Assembly (NCBI RefSeq): GCF_003751605.1
Contig: NZ_RJVJ01000001.1
Span: forward strand, 3,038,001-3,102,000
Reading direction: 5' to 3'
Length of the DNA stretch: 64,000 nt
Origin: Kitasatospora cineracea
GTDB lineage: Bacteria > Actinomycetota > Actinomycetes > Streptomycetales > Streptomycetaceae
Below the pieces are notes generated by a model. That model made no database searches, was not told where the DNA came from, and saw only the letters and a list, made by a program, of their open reading frames with translations. Below, piece by piece: positions 17,145 through 25,737 of the stretch. A program made the position numbers and the translations under genes. The first letter of the stretch is position 1, and each line of letters starts with the position of its first letter.

Positions 17145-18052
17145 GCGTAGTGCACCTTCCGTTCCAGGGCGCCGAACTGGACGGCGGTGCAGGCCAGTAC
17201 GACCACCAGCAGCACCACGGCCTGGGCGCTGGCGGTGCCGAAGTCGCTGGAGCCGTAGGCGAACGCCTTCTGGTAGACGGAGTAGACCAGGGTGCGGGTC
17301 GAGCCGTCCGGGCCGCCCCGGGTGAGGATGTGGATCTGGCCGAAGCTCTGCAGCGCGTTCACCGTGGAGACCACGACCAGGAAGAACAGGCTGGGACCGA
17401 GCAGCGGCACCGTCACCGAGCGGGCCAGCCGCAGCCCGGAGGCGCCGTCCAGCCGGGCGGCCTCGGTGATCTCGTCCGGGATCGAGCCGATGCCCGCCGA
17501 GAGCACCAGCACGTTGTAGCCGAGGTTCATCCAGATCGTGGACGCGGCGACCGAGAGCAGCGCGTACCGGGAGTCGGTGAGCCAGCCGACCGGGCCCAGG
17601 TGGAACTGCGACAGCAGCCCGTTGAGCACCCCGCTGGCCGGGTTGTAGAAGACCGAGAACACCACCGAGGCGCTGGCCACCGAGAACGCGAACGGCAGCG
17701 CGAAGGCCGAGCGCAGCAGCCGCACGCCGCGGATCCGGCTCTCCAGCAGCAGCACCAGGAACAGCGCCCCGAGCACCCCGGGCACCACCGTCAGCAGCAC
17801 GAACAGGGCGGTGGTGAGCAGGGTGTCGCGGAACTCGGCCGAGGCCAGCAGGTCGGTGTAGTGCCGCAGGCCGACGTACCGGGAGGGCGCGCCGAACAGG
17901 TCGTTGGCGTGCGCGCTGAGGTAGAGGGTGCGCCCGAGCGGATAGCCGATGAACAGGGCGAAGACGGCGACCGAGGGCAGCAGGAACGCCCAGGCGAGCC
18001 CGTGCTCCCCGAGGCGGCGCGGCGGCGCCTGCGCGGGTGGTGCGGTCGGCAT
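17141..18052 (-). CDS. ABC importer permease, UgpA/MalF type
   Basis: 303-residue inner-membrane permease with six helices (first about residues 16-38, LAWAFLLPSVAVFALFIGYP) and EAA loop ITEAARLDGASGLRLARSVT. Topology and the motif LPSVAVFALFIGYPLGRTLYLS fit sugar permease 1. It is first in the three-gene operon (permease, permease, binding protein). GAAAGGCGGA upstream is a weak ribosome site. The 290-base space before it should hold the promoter. Confidence 0.92.
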   Translation of the reverse strand: MPTAPPAQAPPRRLGEHGLAWAFLLPSVAVFALFIGYPLGRTLYLSAHANDLFGAPSRYVGLRHYTDLLASAEFRDTLLTTALFVLLTVVPGVLGALFLVLLLESRIRGVRLLRSAFALPFAFSVASASVVFSVFYNPASGVLNGLLSQFHLGPVGWLTDSRYALLSVAASTIWMNLGYNVLVLSAGIGSIPDEITEAARLDGASGLRLARSVTVPLLGPSLFFLVVVSTVNALQSFGQIHILTRGGPDGSTRTLVYSVYQKAFAYGSSDFGTASAQAVVLLVVVLACTAVQFGALERKVHYA

Positions 18053-18343
18053 GGGGCGCGTCCGCCTTTCGTACGTCGGTTCCGGCCAAACCGTGTCGCG
18101 CCCGAACGACAGGCCGGCGAGGGGAGGGTGAGCGGAGTGTGTCGCGTTTCTTACGCGTTCGCGTCACACCGGGCGGGCCCCGTGTGGCTACCCCCCTCCC
18201 GCCACTTCTGCACCTTCCGGATGTCACCGGTTCGCCGGATTCCGCGGTTGGCCGGATCCGTGCGGCGCGGGGGAGGCGCGGTACGGGCGGGCCGGGCCGG
18301 CCGTCGCTGTTCGGTTGTCAAGGAGCGGTGGTTCGGCGGGAGT
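18053..18343. other. Intergenic region upstream of the ABC importer operon
   Basis: No gene is supported here. It holds a short symmetric element, CGCGTTTCTTACGCG (5-bp arms around TTCTT), set within a longer imperfect repeat GTGTCGCG...CGCGTCACAC about 100 bases before the permease start, which could be an operator for a sugar repressor. A TTGACA reads leftward near 18320 but has no good -10 partner. Confidence 0.4.
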
Positions 18344-18988
18344 TCAGCGCAGCAGGCGGCGCTCCTTGGCGATCGCCACCGCGCCGGAGCGGGTGTCCAC
18401 GCCGAGCTTGGCGTAGATCCGGCCGAGGTGGGTCTTGACCGTCGCCTCGCTGATGAACAGCGCCCGGGCGATCTCCTTGTTGCCCAGCCCCTGGCCGAGC
18501 TGGTCCAGGATGTCCTGCTCGCGGTCGGTCAACTGGGGGAGCGGGGAGCGCATCTGGGCCATCACCCGGGAGGCGATCGGCGGGGACAGCGCGGGCCGGC
18601 CCGCCGCCGCGGCCCGGATCGCGGCGAACAGCTCCTCCGGCTTCTCGGCCTTCAGCAGGTAGCCGGTGGCGCCCGCGTTGATCGCCCGGCTGATGTCGGT
18701 GTCGGTGTCGAAGGTGGTCAGCACCAGGACGTGGCTCTCGCCGGGCCCGGCGAGGACCCGCCGGGTGGCCTCCACGCCGTCGATCCCGTCGCCGAGTTGA
18801 AGGTCCATCAGGACCACGTCCGGCCGGAGGGCGGCGGTCAGCGAGACCGCCTCCTCGCCGGTGCTGGCCTCGCCGACCACCTCGATCGCCGGATCGCTGG
18901 ACAGCAGGGCCAGCAGCCCGGCCCGGACCATGGCGTGGTCGTCGCAGATGACCAGCCGGACGGTGTCGTTGCGGACGGTGTCGTTCAT
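18344..18988 (-). CDS. senR: NarL/LuxR-type response regulator, SenR-like
   Basis: 214 residues: receiver domain (about 10-125) with phosphate acceptor Asp in VVLMDLQLGDG, acidic pocket VICDD and Lys in YLLKAEKPEE, then a LuxR-type helix-turn-helix (about 150-212) with LTDREQDILDQLGQGLGNKEIA and [28 protein letters not shown] precedes the ATG. It lies 92 bases downstream of the histidine kinase gene in the same direction, with hbpS divergent beyond, matching the HbpS-SenS-SenR redox/haem-sensing system of Streptomyces reticuli. Symbol is by this context. The first residues contain a perfect duplication, NDTVR NDTVR. Confidence 0.8.
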   Translation of the reverse strand: MNDTVRNDTVRLVICDDHAMVRAGLLALLSSDPAIEVVGEASTGEEAVSLTAALRPDVVLMDLQLGDGIDGVEATRRVLAGPGESHVLVLTTFDTDTDISRAINAGATGYLLKAEKPEELFAAIRAAAAGRPALSPPIASRVMAQMRSPLPQLTDREQDILDQLGQGLGNKEIARALFISEATVKTHLGRIYAKLGVDTRSGAVAIAKERRLLR

Positions 18989-19080
18989 GAACCGCTCCTT
19001 CCGTGTGCTCCTCGGCGGCCGACGCTACCGGCCGGGGCCGCCGCCGGTGCCGCTGCCGCTGTCGTGCCCGGTGCCCCGGT

Positions 19081-20328
19081 TCAACGGCTCTCCAGCGGGA
19101 TGGCCGCCGAGACCACCGTGCCCTCGCCCGGGGCGGACTCGATGGTCAGCGTGCCGCCGAGCTGGCGCAGCCGGGCCCGCATCGCCGGGAGCCCGTGCCC
19201 CCGGCTCCCGCCGGCCGGGCGCTCGCCGCGCTCGCCGCGCTCGCCGCGCTCGCCGCGCTCGCCGCGCTCGCCGCGCTCGCCGCGCTCGCCCCGCCCGGCC
19301 CGGCCCGGGGCGAAGCCGCGCCCGTCGTCCGCGACGTCCAGCACCGCCTGGTCGCCCAGGTAGGAGAGGGTGATCGAGGCGTGCTCGGCCTGCGCGTGCT
19401 CCCTGGTGTTGGCCAGCGCGCCCTGGGCGATCCGCAGCAGCGCGGACTGGGCGGCGGCCGGCATCGGCGCGGGCGCGCCGTCCAGGTGGAAGCGGACGGC
19501 CAGGCCGCTCTCGGCGGCCTCCCGGTCGGCCAGCGCGGCCAGCGCGGCCTCCAGGGTGCCCTGCTCCGCGAGGTCGGCCGGGGCCAGGTCGTGGACGAAG
19601 CGGCGGGCCTCCGCGAGGTTCCGCGCGGCGATCGAGGCGGCCGTCCGGACGTGGCCGCGGGCTGCTGCCGGGTCCTGCTCCCACGTCCGGTCCGCGGCCT
19701 GGAGCAGCATCTGCTGGCTGGACAGGCCCTGGGCGAGGGTGTCGTGGATCTCGACGGACAGCCGCTCCCGCTCGGCCAGCGCGCCCTGCCGGCGCTCCAC
19801 CGCGGCCAGCTCCCGCCGGGTGCGGATCAGGTCGATGATCAGCTTCCGCTGCCGGGCGCCCTGCCGCTGCATGTACAGGAACACCGCGGTGGCCAGCGCG
19901 GCGACGGCGGGCGGCAGCAGCAGCATCGTCGGGTCGAAGCCGCCGGGCAGCCGCAGCTCGGAGACCACCACCAGCACCGTCAGCACCGTCACCAGCGGGA
20001 TCGCGGCCCGCGGCGGCAGCGCCCGGAGCACCGTGTACACCAGCGGGACCGCGCACCAGGCGAAGCTCGGCGCCATCAGCACCAGCACCGCCCAGCTCGC
20101 CAGCACCGCCGCCAGCCAGCCCTGCCGCCGCTCGGACAGCCCCGACAGGTGGCCCACGGCCAGCGCCAGGCTCAGCCCGACCACCCAGGGCGTCAGCGGG
20201 CTGGAGAGGTGGTGCGTCAGGTACCTGGCCAGCGAGGTGCCGAGCAGCAGCAGGAAGGCCAGCCGCATGACGACCGTGAGCCAGCCCGCGTCCGGGTCGA
20301 CCGCCCGGGACAGGGGGTGACGCATCAT
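19081..20328 (-). CDS. senS: Sensor histidine kinase, SenS-like
   Basis: 415 residues. Five hydrophobic helices fill residues about 15-155, with short outside loops, as in SenS. The dimerisation/phosphorylation motif ERERLSVEIHDTLAQGLSSQ (HisKA_3) holds the phospho-acceptor His, and the ATPase domain has DDGRGFAPG and GHGLPAMRARL. The ATP lid between these carries eight GER triplets. ATG 20328 has GGAGG five bases upstream, better than the longer start at 20391. It should phosphorylate the adjacent SenR-like regulator in response to HbpS outside the cell, as shown in S. reticuli; transfer of that model here is inference. Confidence 0.8.
   Translation of the reverse strand: MMRHPLSRAVDPDAGWLTVVMRLAFLLLLGTSLARYLTHHLSSPLTPWVVGLSLALAVGHLSGLSERRQGWLAAVLASWAVLVLMAPSFAWCAVPLVYTVLRALPPRAAIPLVTVLTVLVVVSELRLPGGFDPTMLLLPPAVAALATAVFLYMQRQGARQRKLIIDLIRTRRELAAVERRQGALAERERLSVEIHDTLAQGLSSQQMLLQAADRTWEQDPAAARGHVRTAASIAARNLAEARRFVHDLAPADLAEQGTLEAALAALADREAAESGLAVRFHLDGAPAPMPAAAQSALLRIAQGALANTREHAQAEHASITLSYLGDQAVLDVADDGRGFAPGRAGRGERGERGERGERGERGERGERGERPAGGSRGHGLPAMRARLRQLGGTLTIESAPGEGTVVSAAIPLESR
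19220..19291. repeat. 9-bp minisatellite inside the senS-like kinase gene
   Basis: Eight perfect or near-perfect CGCTCGCCG units read as (Gly-Glu-Arg)8 on the coding strand. Being a multiple of three, gain or loss of units keeps the frame and only changes the length of the kinase ATP lid. Confidence 0.9.
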
Positions 20329-20341
20329 GGCTGCCTCCTTC

Positions 20342-20410
20342 GTGCCCAAGTGCCCAAGTGCCCAACATGCCCAAGTGCTCAACGTGCCCAAGTGCTCAAG
20401 TGTCCGGGTG
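20342..20410. repeat. GTGCCCAA repeat array upstream of the kinase gene
   Basis: Eight units of GTGCCCAA and variants (ATGCCCAA, GTGCTCAA, GTGTCCGG) follow each other with 8- or 9-base spacing, starting 13 bases upstream of the senS-like start and read as TTGGGCAC on its coding strand. The array lies in its leader, within the region shared with divergent hbpS, so it may be a regulator-binding array. Confidence 0.7.
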
Positions 20411-20560
20411 CCTGCACGCCCGAGTGCCGGGCGCGTGCCGCGTCGTGGGCCGTCTCGTGCCCGGCCCGGCGGACCTGCGGCGGGTCACTCCCCCGCCCCG
20501 GGTTCTCACGCTGCGTCACGCCCGTCATAGCGATGGTGGACCGGGCCGGCGCCCCGCGCA

Positions 20561-20576
20561 TCAACCGATCGGTTGA
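20561..20576. promoter_or_regulatory. 16-bp perfect palindrome between senS and hbpS
   Basis: TCAACCGATCGGTTGA is fully symmetric and includes TTGACA (20573-20578), a -35-like hexamer reading toward hbpS. It looks like an operator overlapping the hbpS promoter; the binding protein is unknown. Confidence 0.55.
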
Positions 20577-20718
20577 CACGGTTGTCGTCCATCATGCTCC
20601 GCGGAGCGAGCCGGTTCGCCGATCCGGGGAGGGGGTGCCGGGGCGAAGTATGGGTTGCGAGGCCGGAGCGCACAGGGATCCGGCGCCGAACCGAACCCCC
20701 TCGATACAGGAGCCGAAA

Positions 20719-21276
20719 ATGAAGAAGCTGAGCACCCGCACCCGCGTCGTCACCGGTGCCGTTGCGGTCGCCGCGGTCGGAGCCAGCGTCGTCGGTGCCG
20801 TCTCCGCCAACGCCGAGACCCCGAACGCGGCCCCGGCCACCGCGGTCAACTCCGACGTACAGAACAAGAACACCTTCCAGTCCACCCACCTGACGGTCGA
20901 GGCCGCCACCAAGGCCGCCCGGGCCAGCCTGGACGCCGCCGCCAAGGCCGGCCAGAAGATCTCCGTCGCCGTCGTCGACCGCAACGGCAACGTGATCGTC
21001 GAGCTGCGCGGCGACGGCTCCGGCCCGCAGTCCTTCGAGTCGGCCGAGCGCAAGGCCTACACCGCGGTGTCGTGGAACGCGCCGACCTCCGAGCTGGCCA
21101 AGCGCCTGGCCCAGGCCCCGAACCTGAAGGACATCCCCGGCACCCTGTTCCTGGGCGGCGGCGCCCCGGTCCAGGTCAAGGGCGCCCCGATCGCGGCCGT
21201 CGGCGTGGCCGGCGCCCCGAGCGGCGACCAGGACGAGCAGTTCGCCCAGGCCGGTGTGGACGCGCTCAACAAGTGA
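20719..21276 (+). CDS. hbpS: Secreted haem-binding protein, HbpS/GlcG family
   Basis: 185 residues. A signal peptide with a long Ala/Val core ends at ANA (residue 32). The mature part is a single GlcG/HbpS domain: LTVEAATKAARASLDAAAKAG, ISVAVVDRNGNVIVELRGDG, ESAERKAYTAVSWNAPTSEL and PGTLFLGGGAPVQVKGAPIA, IGAIGVSG-like strands. In S. reticuli HbpS binds haem outside the cell and controls the SenS kinase; here it is divergent from the SenS/SenR-like genes, which supports the name. AGGAG lies six bases before the ATG. A stem-loop terminator follows. Confidence 0.9.
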   Translation: MKKLSTRTRVVTGAVAVAAVGASVVGAVSANAETPNAAPATAVNSDVQNKNTFQSTHLTVEAATKAARASLDAAAKAGQKISVAVVDRNGNVIVELRGDGSGPQSFESAERKAYTAVSWNAPTSELAKRLAQAPNLKDIPGTLFLGGGAPVQVKGAPIAAVGVAGAPSGDQDEQFAQAGVDALNK

Positions 21277-21326
21277 CCGTCCCCGCGTGACGCCGCCGGC
21301 CGCCCCCTCGGCCCGGCGGCGCACAG

Positions 21327-21365
21327 CCCCGCGGGCCCGCTCCGTCCTGGAGCGGACCCGCGGGG
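21327..21365. terminator. Hairpin between hbpS and the converging membrane-protein gene
   Basis: 17-bp arms (21327-21343 with 21349-21365) with one mismatch and a 5-base loop, flanked by CCCTTCGG. It serves converging genes. Confidence 0.85.
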
Positions 21366-21406
21366 CCCTTCGGTGCGTGCCCGTACCGGCACGGGCGGGC
21401 GGGGGC

Positions 21407-21850
21407 TCAGTCCTCCCGGTAGACGCACAGCGCCCAGATCACGAACACGTCCAGTGCGATGATCACCAGGGCCCACAGGGGGTAGTACGGCAGCGCCAGG
21501 AAACTGCCGATCAGGCTCAGCGAGGCCAGGAAGATACCGGCGATCCTGGCCCAGGCCGCGCCCTGGATCACGAAGAAGCCGACCAGCGCGACCAGCGCGC
21601 CGATCACCAGGTGGATCCAGCCCCACCCGGTCAGGTCGAACCGGAAGACGTACCGCGGCGTGCTGACGAACACGTCGTCCTCGGCGATCGCCATGATCCC
21701 GTGGAACACCTCGAGGATGCCGTTCACCAGCATCACCACACCGGCGAACAGCACCATCCCGGAGACCCACCCCTTGTTGCGGGGCGCCCGGGTGCCGCCG
21801 GCACGGGGGCCGGCGGGCGGTGTCGCGGTCGGACCGACAGACGAACTCAT
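21407..21850 (-). CDS. Four-helix membrane protein of the DUF7144 type, unknown function
   Basis: 147 residues with a Pro/Gly-rich N-terminus followed by four hydrophobic helices: VSGMVLFAGVVMLVNGILEV, WIHLVIGALVALVGFFVIQG, WARIAGIFLASLSLIGSFLA and WALVIIALDVFVIWALCVY. GVVMLVNGILEVFHGIMAI and the GWIHLVIG-like motif are found in a common actinobacterial family of small membrane proteins annotated only as DUF. AGGAGG stands four bases before the ATG at 21850, which rules out the longer frame. Single leftward gene. Confidence 0.8.
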   Translation of the reverse strand: MSSSVGPTATPPAGPRAGGTRAPRNKGWVSGMVLFAGVVMLVNGILEVFHGIMAIAEDDVFVSTPRYVFRFDLTGWGWIHLVIGALVALVGFFVIQGAAWARIAGIFLASLSLIGSFLALPYYPLWALVIIALDVFVIWALCVYRED

Positions 21851-22063
21851 GGAACCTCCTAGACCGGAGCAGCACTTGCCACCGACCCTCCGGCACCGGC
21901 CGCCCCCGGGCATTCGGGCGACTCCGTCCGAGTGAATCCGGCGGCCCCCGCCGGTGCCCCGCCCGGCCGCCCGGCACCGGATCGCCCGAACCCCCGGCGC
22001 TGTGTTTACTGGTCACAGGGCCGGGTCGGCCGGACCGGGCCCCGGCGAGGAGGTGCGCCCGCC

Positions 22064-23812
22064 ATGGCCGAGGACCTCTGGAGCGCCCTGCCCCGGCCGC
22101 TGCGACAGGTGCTGGACGGCACCGACGCCGGCATCGCCGTCCTCGACACCGGGCTGCGCTACCGCTACGTCAACCCCGCCCTCGCCGGGATGAACGGCCT
22201 GCCCGCCGAACGCCACCTCGGCCGCACCATCGCCGAACTCCTCCCCGACATCGACGCCCGCGAGGACGTGCTGCGCGCCGTGCTCGCCGACGGCCGGGCC
22301 CGCGAGGTCACCTCCAGCGGCCGCACCCGGGCCGCCTCCCCGCTGCCGCGCCGCTACTGGCACGGCGCCTACCACCGGATCGACGGCGCGGACGGCCGCC
22401 CCGTCGGCCTGGTCGGCATCGTGCTGGAGGTCACCGCCTCCCGCCGCCAGCAGCACGAGCTCGAACAGGCCAGGTCCCGGCTCGCCCTGCTGGACACCGC
22501 CGCCACCCGGGTCGGCACCACCCTCGACGTCGACACCACCTGCGGCGAGCTCGCCGCCTTCCTGGTCGAGCACCTCGCCGACGCCGCCACCGTCGAACTC
22601 CTCCCGCACCCCGACAGCAGCCACGCCCGGCCGCGCCCCGACGGCAGCCGCCGGCTGCGCCGCGCCGCGCTGGCCGCCGCCCCCGAGCTGCTCGACCAGG
22701 TCCGCCGGCTCGGCGCCCCCGGCGAGCACATCGACTACCAGCCCGGCTCCACCACCCGCCGCTGCCTGGAGGCCGGCCGCCCGATCATCGAGAACCTGCT
22801 GAGCGACGAGGAACTCGCCCGCTCCGCCCCCAACGCCGCCCGGGTCGCCCTGTACCGGGAGATCGGCATCCACTCCGGCCTGGTGGTGCCGCTCACCGCC
22901 CGCGGCCACCGGATCGGCACCGTCACCCTGATGCGGATCGGCGCCTCCCCGGGCTTCGGCCCCGACGACGCCGTCGCCGCCCAGGACCTGGCCGGCCGTG
23001 CCGCGATCACCCTCGACAACGCCCGCCGCTACAGCCGCGAGCACGACGTCGCCGCCCGCCTGCAGCGCGCCATGCTCGCCGAACCCGGCAGCCCGCACCC
23101 CGACCTCGACGTCGCCTTCCGCTACCGCCCGGCCGGCACCGGCGCGCTGATCGGCGGCGACTGGTACGAGACGGTCGCGCTGCCCGACGGCCGCACCGTG
23201 CTGGCCATCGGCGACGTGATGGGCCACGGCATCGAGGCCGCCGCCCACATGAGCCACTACCAGGCGATGCTGCGCGCCATGGCGCTGCTCGAACCCACCG
23301 CCGACCGGCTGCTGACCCGGCTCGACCACCTCGCCTGCGAGGTCCACGACTACCGGCCCTCCACCTGCCTGGTGGTCTACGCCGAACCCGCCCGCGGCCG
23401 CTACGCGCTGGCCAGCGCCGGCCACCTGCCGCCCGCGGTGGTCCGCCCCACCGGGGAGCTCGCGCTGCTCCCGGTCGAGCCCGGCCCGCCGCTCGGCACC
23501 GGCCTGAACGGCTACGCCCCCTCCACCGTCGTCCTGCCGCCCGACCACGCCCTGCTGCTGTACACCGACGGCCTGGTCGAGCGCCGCGACGAGGACATCG
23601 ACCGCTCGCTGGCCCGGCTCACCGCCCGGCGGCTGCCGGCCGGCGCGGGCCCCGCCGGGCTGCTGGACGCCGTCCTGGCCGGGGCCCCCGACCCCGCCGA
23701 GGACGACATCGCGCTGCTCGCCGCCGCCCCCGCCGACCCGTACCCGGGGCGCTCCCGGCACCGGGAGGTGCTGACCGTGCTGACCGGCGGCCGCCGCACC
23801 GGGCCGCGCTGA
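22064..23812 (+). CDS. PAS-GAF-SpoIIE (PP2C-type) serine phosphatase
   Basis: 582-residue cytosolic signalling phosphatase. Residues about 10-130 are a PAS sensor (VLDGTDAGIAVLDTGLRYRYVN), 145-335 a GAF domain, and 345-570 a SpoIIE/PPM phosphatase with GGDWYE, AIGDVMGHGIEAA, LLYTDGLVERRDEDID and DDIALLAA, which supply the metal-binding Asp residues. Such proteins in streptomycetes usually dephosphorylate anti-anti-sigma factors. No anti-sigma partner is adjacent and no kinase domain is fused. GGAGG lies 9 bases upstream of ATG 22064. Upstream TTTACT may be a -10 element. Confidence 0.92.
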   Translation: MAEDLWSALPRPLRQVLDGTDAGIAVLDTGLRYRYVNPALAGMNGLPAERHLGRTIAELLPDIDAREDVLRAVLADGRAREVTSSGRTRAASPLPRRYWHGAYHRIDGADGRPVGLVGIVLEVTASRRQQHELEQARSRLALLDTAATRVGTTLDVDTTCGELAAFLVEHLADAATVELLPHPDSSHARPRPDGSRRLRRAALAAAPELLDQVRRLGAPGEHIDYQPGSTTRRCLEAGRPIIENLLSDEELARSAPNAARVALYREIGIHSGLVVPLTARGHRIGTVTLMRIGASPGFGPDDAVAAQDLAGRAAITLDNARRYSREHDVAARLQRAMLAEPGSPHPDLDVAFRYRPAGTGALIGGDWYETVALPDGRTVLAIGDVMGHGIEAAAHMSHYQAMLRAMALLEPTADRLLTRLDHLACEVHDYRPSTCLVVYAEPARGRYALASAGHLPPAVVRPTGELALLPVEPGPPLGTGLNGYAPSTVVLPPDHALLLYTDGLVERRDEDIDRSLARLTARRLPAGAGPAGLLDAVLAGAPDPAEDDIALLAAAPADPYPGRSRHREVLTVLTGGRRTGPR

Positions 23813-23835
23813 GCGGCACGGCGGACAGGCGGCGG

Positions 23836-24972
23836 CTACCGGCCGTCGGGCAGCAGGGCGTGCAGCGCGGCGGCCCGCAGGTCGGCCAGCCGGGTGCGGT
23901 CCCAGCCGTGGTAGACGGCGTTGGTGCACAGCACCACGAAGCGGCGGGTGTCCGGGGCGAGGTAGAGGCTGGTGCCGGTGAAGCCGTGGTGGTAGGCGAC
24001 CGGGCCCCGTTCGGCGACCAGCCAGGCCAGGCCCCGGGACAGGCCGGGTTCGACGGCGACCAGCGGGCGGCGGCTCGACGCGAACCACCCCGGCAGCCAG
24101 GAGGGTTCGGACGTCGAGGGCGGCCCGTCCTGCTCGGCGGGCCCGAGCAGGTGCTCGGCGAAGGCGGCCAGGTCGGCGGCGGACGAGAACACCCCGGCGT
24201 GCCCGGCCACCCCGCCGAGCAGGGCCGCGCTCGGGTCGTGCGGGATGCCCCAGGTCCGGGGCGCGCCGCGCAGCCGCTGCTCGGTCGGGGCGAGCCGGAC
24301 GTCGCGCGGCAGCGGGCCGTACGCGGTGGCGGTCAGGCCGAGTCCGCGCCACAGCTCGTCGGCGAGCACCGGCAGCGGGCGGCCCAGCAGTTCGGGCAGC
24401 AGCAGGCCGAGCAGGATGAAGCCCCGGTCGATGTACCGGTGGTGCGCGCCGGGCGGCGAGACCAGCGGCTCGGCGCACAGGTGCTCGATCAGCGGGCGCC
24501 CGGTGTGCTGGTAGCGGGCCAGGCCGGTCTGCGGGAGCAGCCCCGAGGTGTGGGTCATCAACTGGCGCACCGTCAGGTTGCCGCCGGGGGAGGGGAGCCG
24601 GGGCAGCGCGGCGCGCAGCGGGGCGTCCGGGTCGAGCAGTCCGGCGCGGACGGCGGCGCCGACCAGCGGCCAGGTGGCGAGCACCTTGGTCAGCGAGGCC
24701 AGGTCGTAGCGGGTGTGCTCGTCGGGGCGGACGTCGCCGCACTCGGGGGCGACCAGCCCGCGGCCCACCACCGCCCGGCCCGCCCCGGCCTGGCCGACCA
24801 CCAGCACCCCGCCGGGGAACCGGCCGGCGCCCACCGCGGCCCCGAGCCCGGCGCCCAGCGCGGCGGCGGTGCCGGCCACCCAGTCGGCGGCGGCCGGTCC
24901 CGGGGCGGCAGGTTCCGGGGTGGCAGGTTCCGGGGCGGGCCGGTCGGCGGGCGGCTGCGGATCGGCTGACAC
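23836..24972 (-). CDS. Serine hydrolase of the beta-lactamase class C / penicillin-binding family
   Basis: 378 residues. After a Pro/Ala-rich N-terminus, the catalytic SxxK motif is SLTK (DLASLTKVLA, about residue 93), followed by the tyrosine motif region HHRYIDRGFILLG and, near the C-terminus, YHHGFTG in place of KTG. LMTHTSGLLP and GVAGHAGVFSSAADLAAFAE are typical of EstB/DAP-esterase-like members. No signal peptide is obvious, so a cytosolic esterase or amidase is more likely than a true beta-lactamase. The stop lies 23 bases from the convergent phosphatase stop. Substrate unknown. Confidence 0.88.
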   Translation of the reverse strand: MSADPQPPADRPAPEPATPEPAAPGPAAADWVAGTAAALGAGLGAAVGAGRFPGGVLVVGQAGAGRAVVGRGLVAPECGDVRPDEHTRYDLASLTKVLATWPLVGAAVRAGLLDPDAPLRAALPRLPSPGGNLTVRQLMTHTSGLLPQTGLARYQHTGRPLIEHLCAEPLVSPPGAHHRYIDRGFILLGLLLPELLGRPLPVLADELWRGLGLTATAYGPLPRDVRLAPTEQRLRGAPRTWGIPHDPSAALLGGVAGHAGVFSSAADLAAFAEHLLGPAEQDGPPSTSEPSWLPGWFASSRRPLVAVEPGLSRGLAWLVAERGPVAYHHGFTGTSLYLAPDTRRFVVLCTNAVYHGWDRTRLADLRAAALHALLPDGR

Positions 24973-25100
24973 GGCGTCCCTCTCGTCCGGACCGGCGGGG
25001 CCTTCCTCCGGATTGTCGCCCGCCCGGGCCGCCGGGGCCAGAGCGCCTGCCGGGGCCCCGGCGCCGGTACGGGCCTCGGTGCGGGCCTCGGGGCCGCGGC

Positions 25101-25499
25101 TCAGGAGCGGGACGCCGCCAGCGAGTTGAGTGTCTCCAGGGCCCGGTCGGCCTCGTGGACTGGGACGAACAGGTGGTCGTGGTAGAAGCCCGCCACCACG
25201 TTGCAGCTGATCCCGCGGTCGGCGAGGGCGGTGGCGACGGCGGCGGTCAGCCCGACCGCCTCCAGCGCGGAGTGCACCCGCAGGGTCAGCCAGGCGGCGA
25301 CGTACGTGTACGGCAGGCCGAGCGCGTCGGCCTCCTCCTGGGCGACGACGAAGGTCACCCCCTCGGGTTCGGCCACCGTGACCACCGGCCGCAGCCCGGC
25401 GGGCACCCGGCCCGGGAGGGTGCAGTACACGTAGCGGCCCGGGTTGTGGACGGGGTCCATGCCGGAGAGCAGTTCGTCGAGGTCGTGTTCGCCTGCCAT
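25101..25499 (-). CDS. ACT-domain protein, putative amino-acid sensor
   Basis: 132 residues with two ACT-like beta-alpha-beta halves: PEGVTFVVAQEEADALG and, after it, AWLTLRVHSALEAVGLTAAVATALADRGISCNVVAG, the latter a clear ACT signature (ligand-site ALADRGISCNVVAGFYHDH). Stand-alone proteins of this kind (ACT_7 type) are common in actinobacteria and presumed to bind amino acids. Start ATG at 25499. It faces away from the five-gene triad operon, with a 238-base space between. Confidence 0.85.
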   Translation of the reverse strand: MAGEHDLDELLSGMDPVHNPGRYVYCTLPGRVPAGLRPVVTVAEPEGVTFVVAQEEADALGLPYTYVAAWLTLRVHSALEAVGLTAAVATALADRGISCNVVAGFYHDHLFVPVHEADRALETLNSLAASRS

Positions 25500-25629
25500 G
25501 GCGTCACGGTAGCGGGCGCGGACCGGCCCGGCGGGGACGGCGCGGCCCCGTGTCGCGGCGTCCGCCCCTCCCGCCGCTTCCGTCCCACAGGTCGCACTGG
25601 TGCGTCAACTGCAGGAAGAGAGAAGGTAA

Positions 25630-25660
25630 TTGACGGACCAACATCTTTGTTTGGTAACAA
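25630..25660 (+). promoter_or_regulatory. Putative promoter of the TerY-triad operon
   Basis: In an unusually AT-rich patch, TTGACG (25630-25635) is followed by GGTAAC/TAACAA at 17-19 bases spacing. It lies about 80 bases before the first gene of the operon. The coding frame open across it has poor third-position GC, so it is not part of the gene. Confidence 0.4.
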
Positions 25661-25737
25661 CGCCGGAGCCTGTTGCCGAACCGTCCCGGGCAGGTGCAAG
25701 CTCGGAGCATGAACGCTCGACGTTCGGCGGTGACCGA

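Noticed and set aside
19220..19291. CRISPR-like array
   Set aside because: Units are 9 bp, gapless and in frame inside a kinase gene; no spacers and no cas genes.
25630..25737. Longer N-terminus of the membrane protein from a TTG at 25630
   Set aside because: This part is AT-rich with poor third-position GC and looks like a promoter; coding character starts at ATG 25738.
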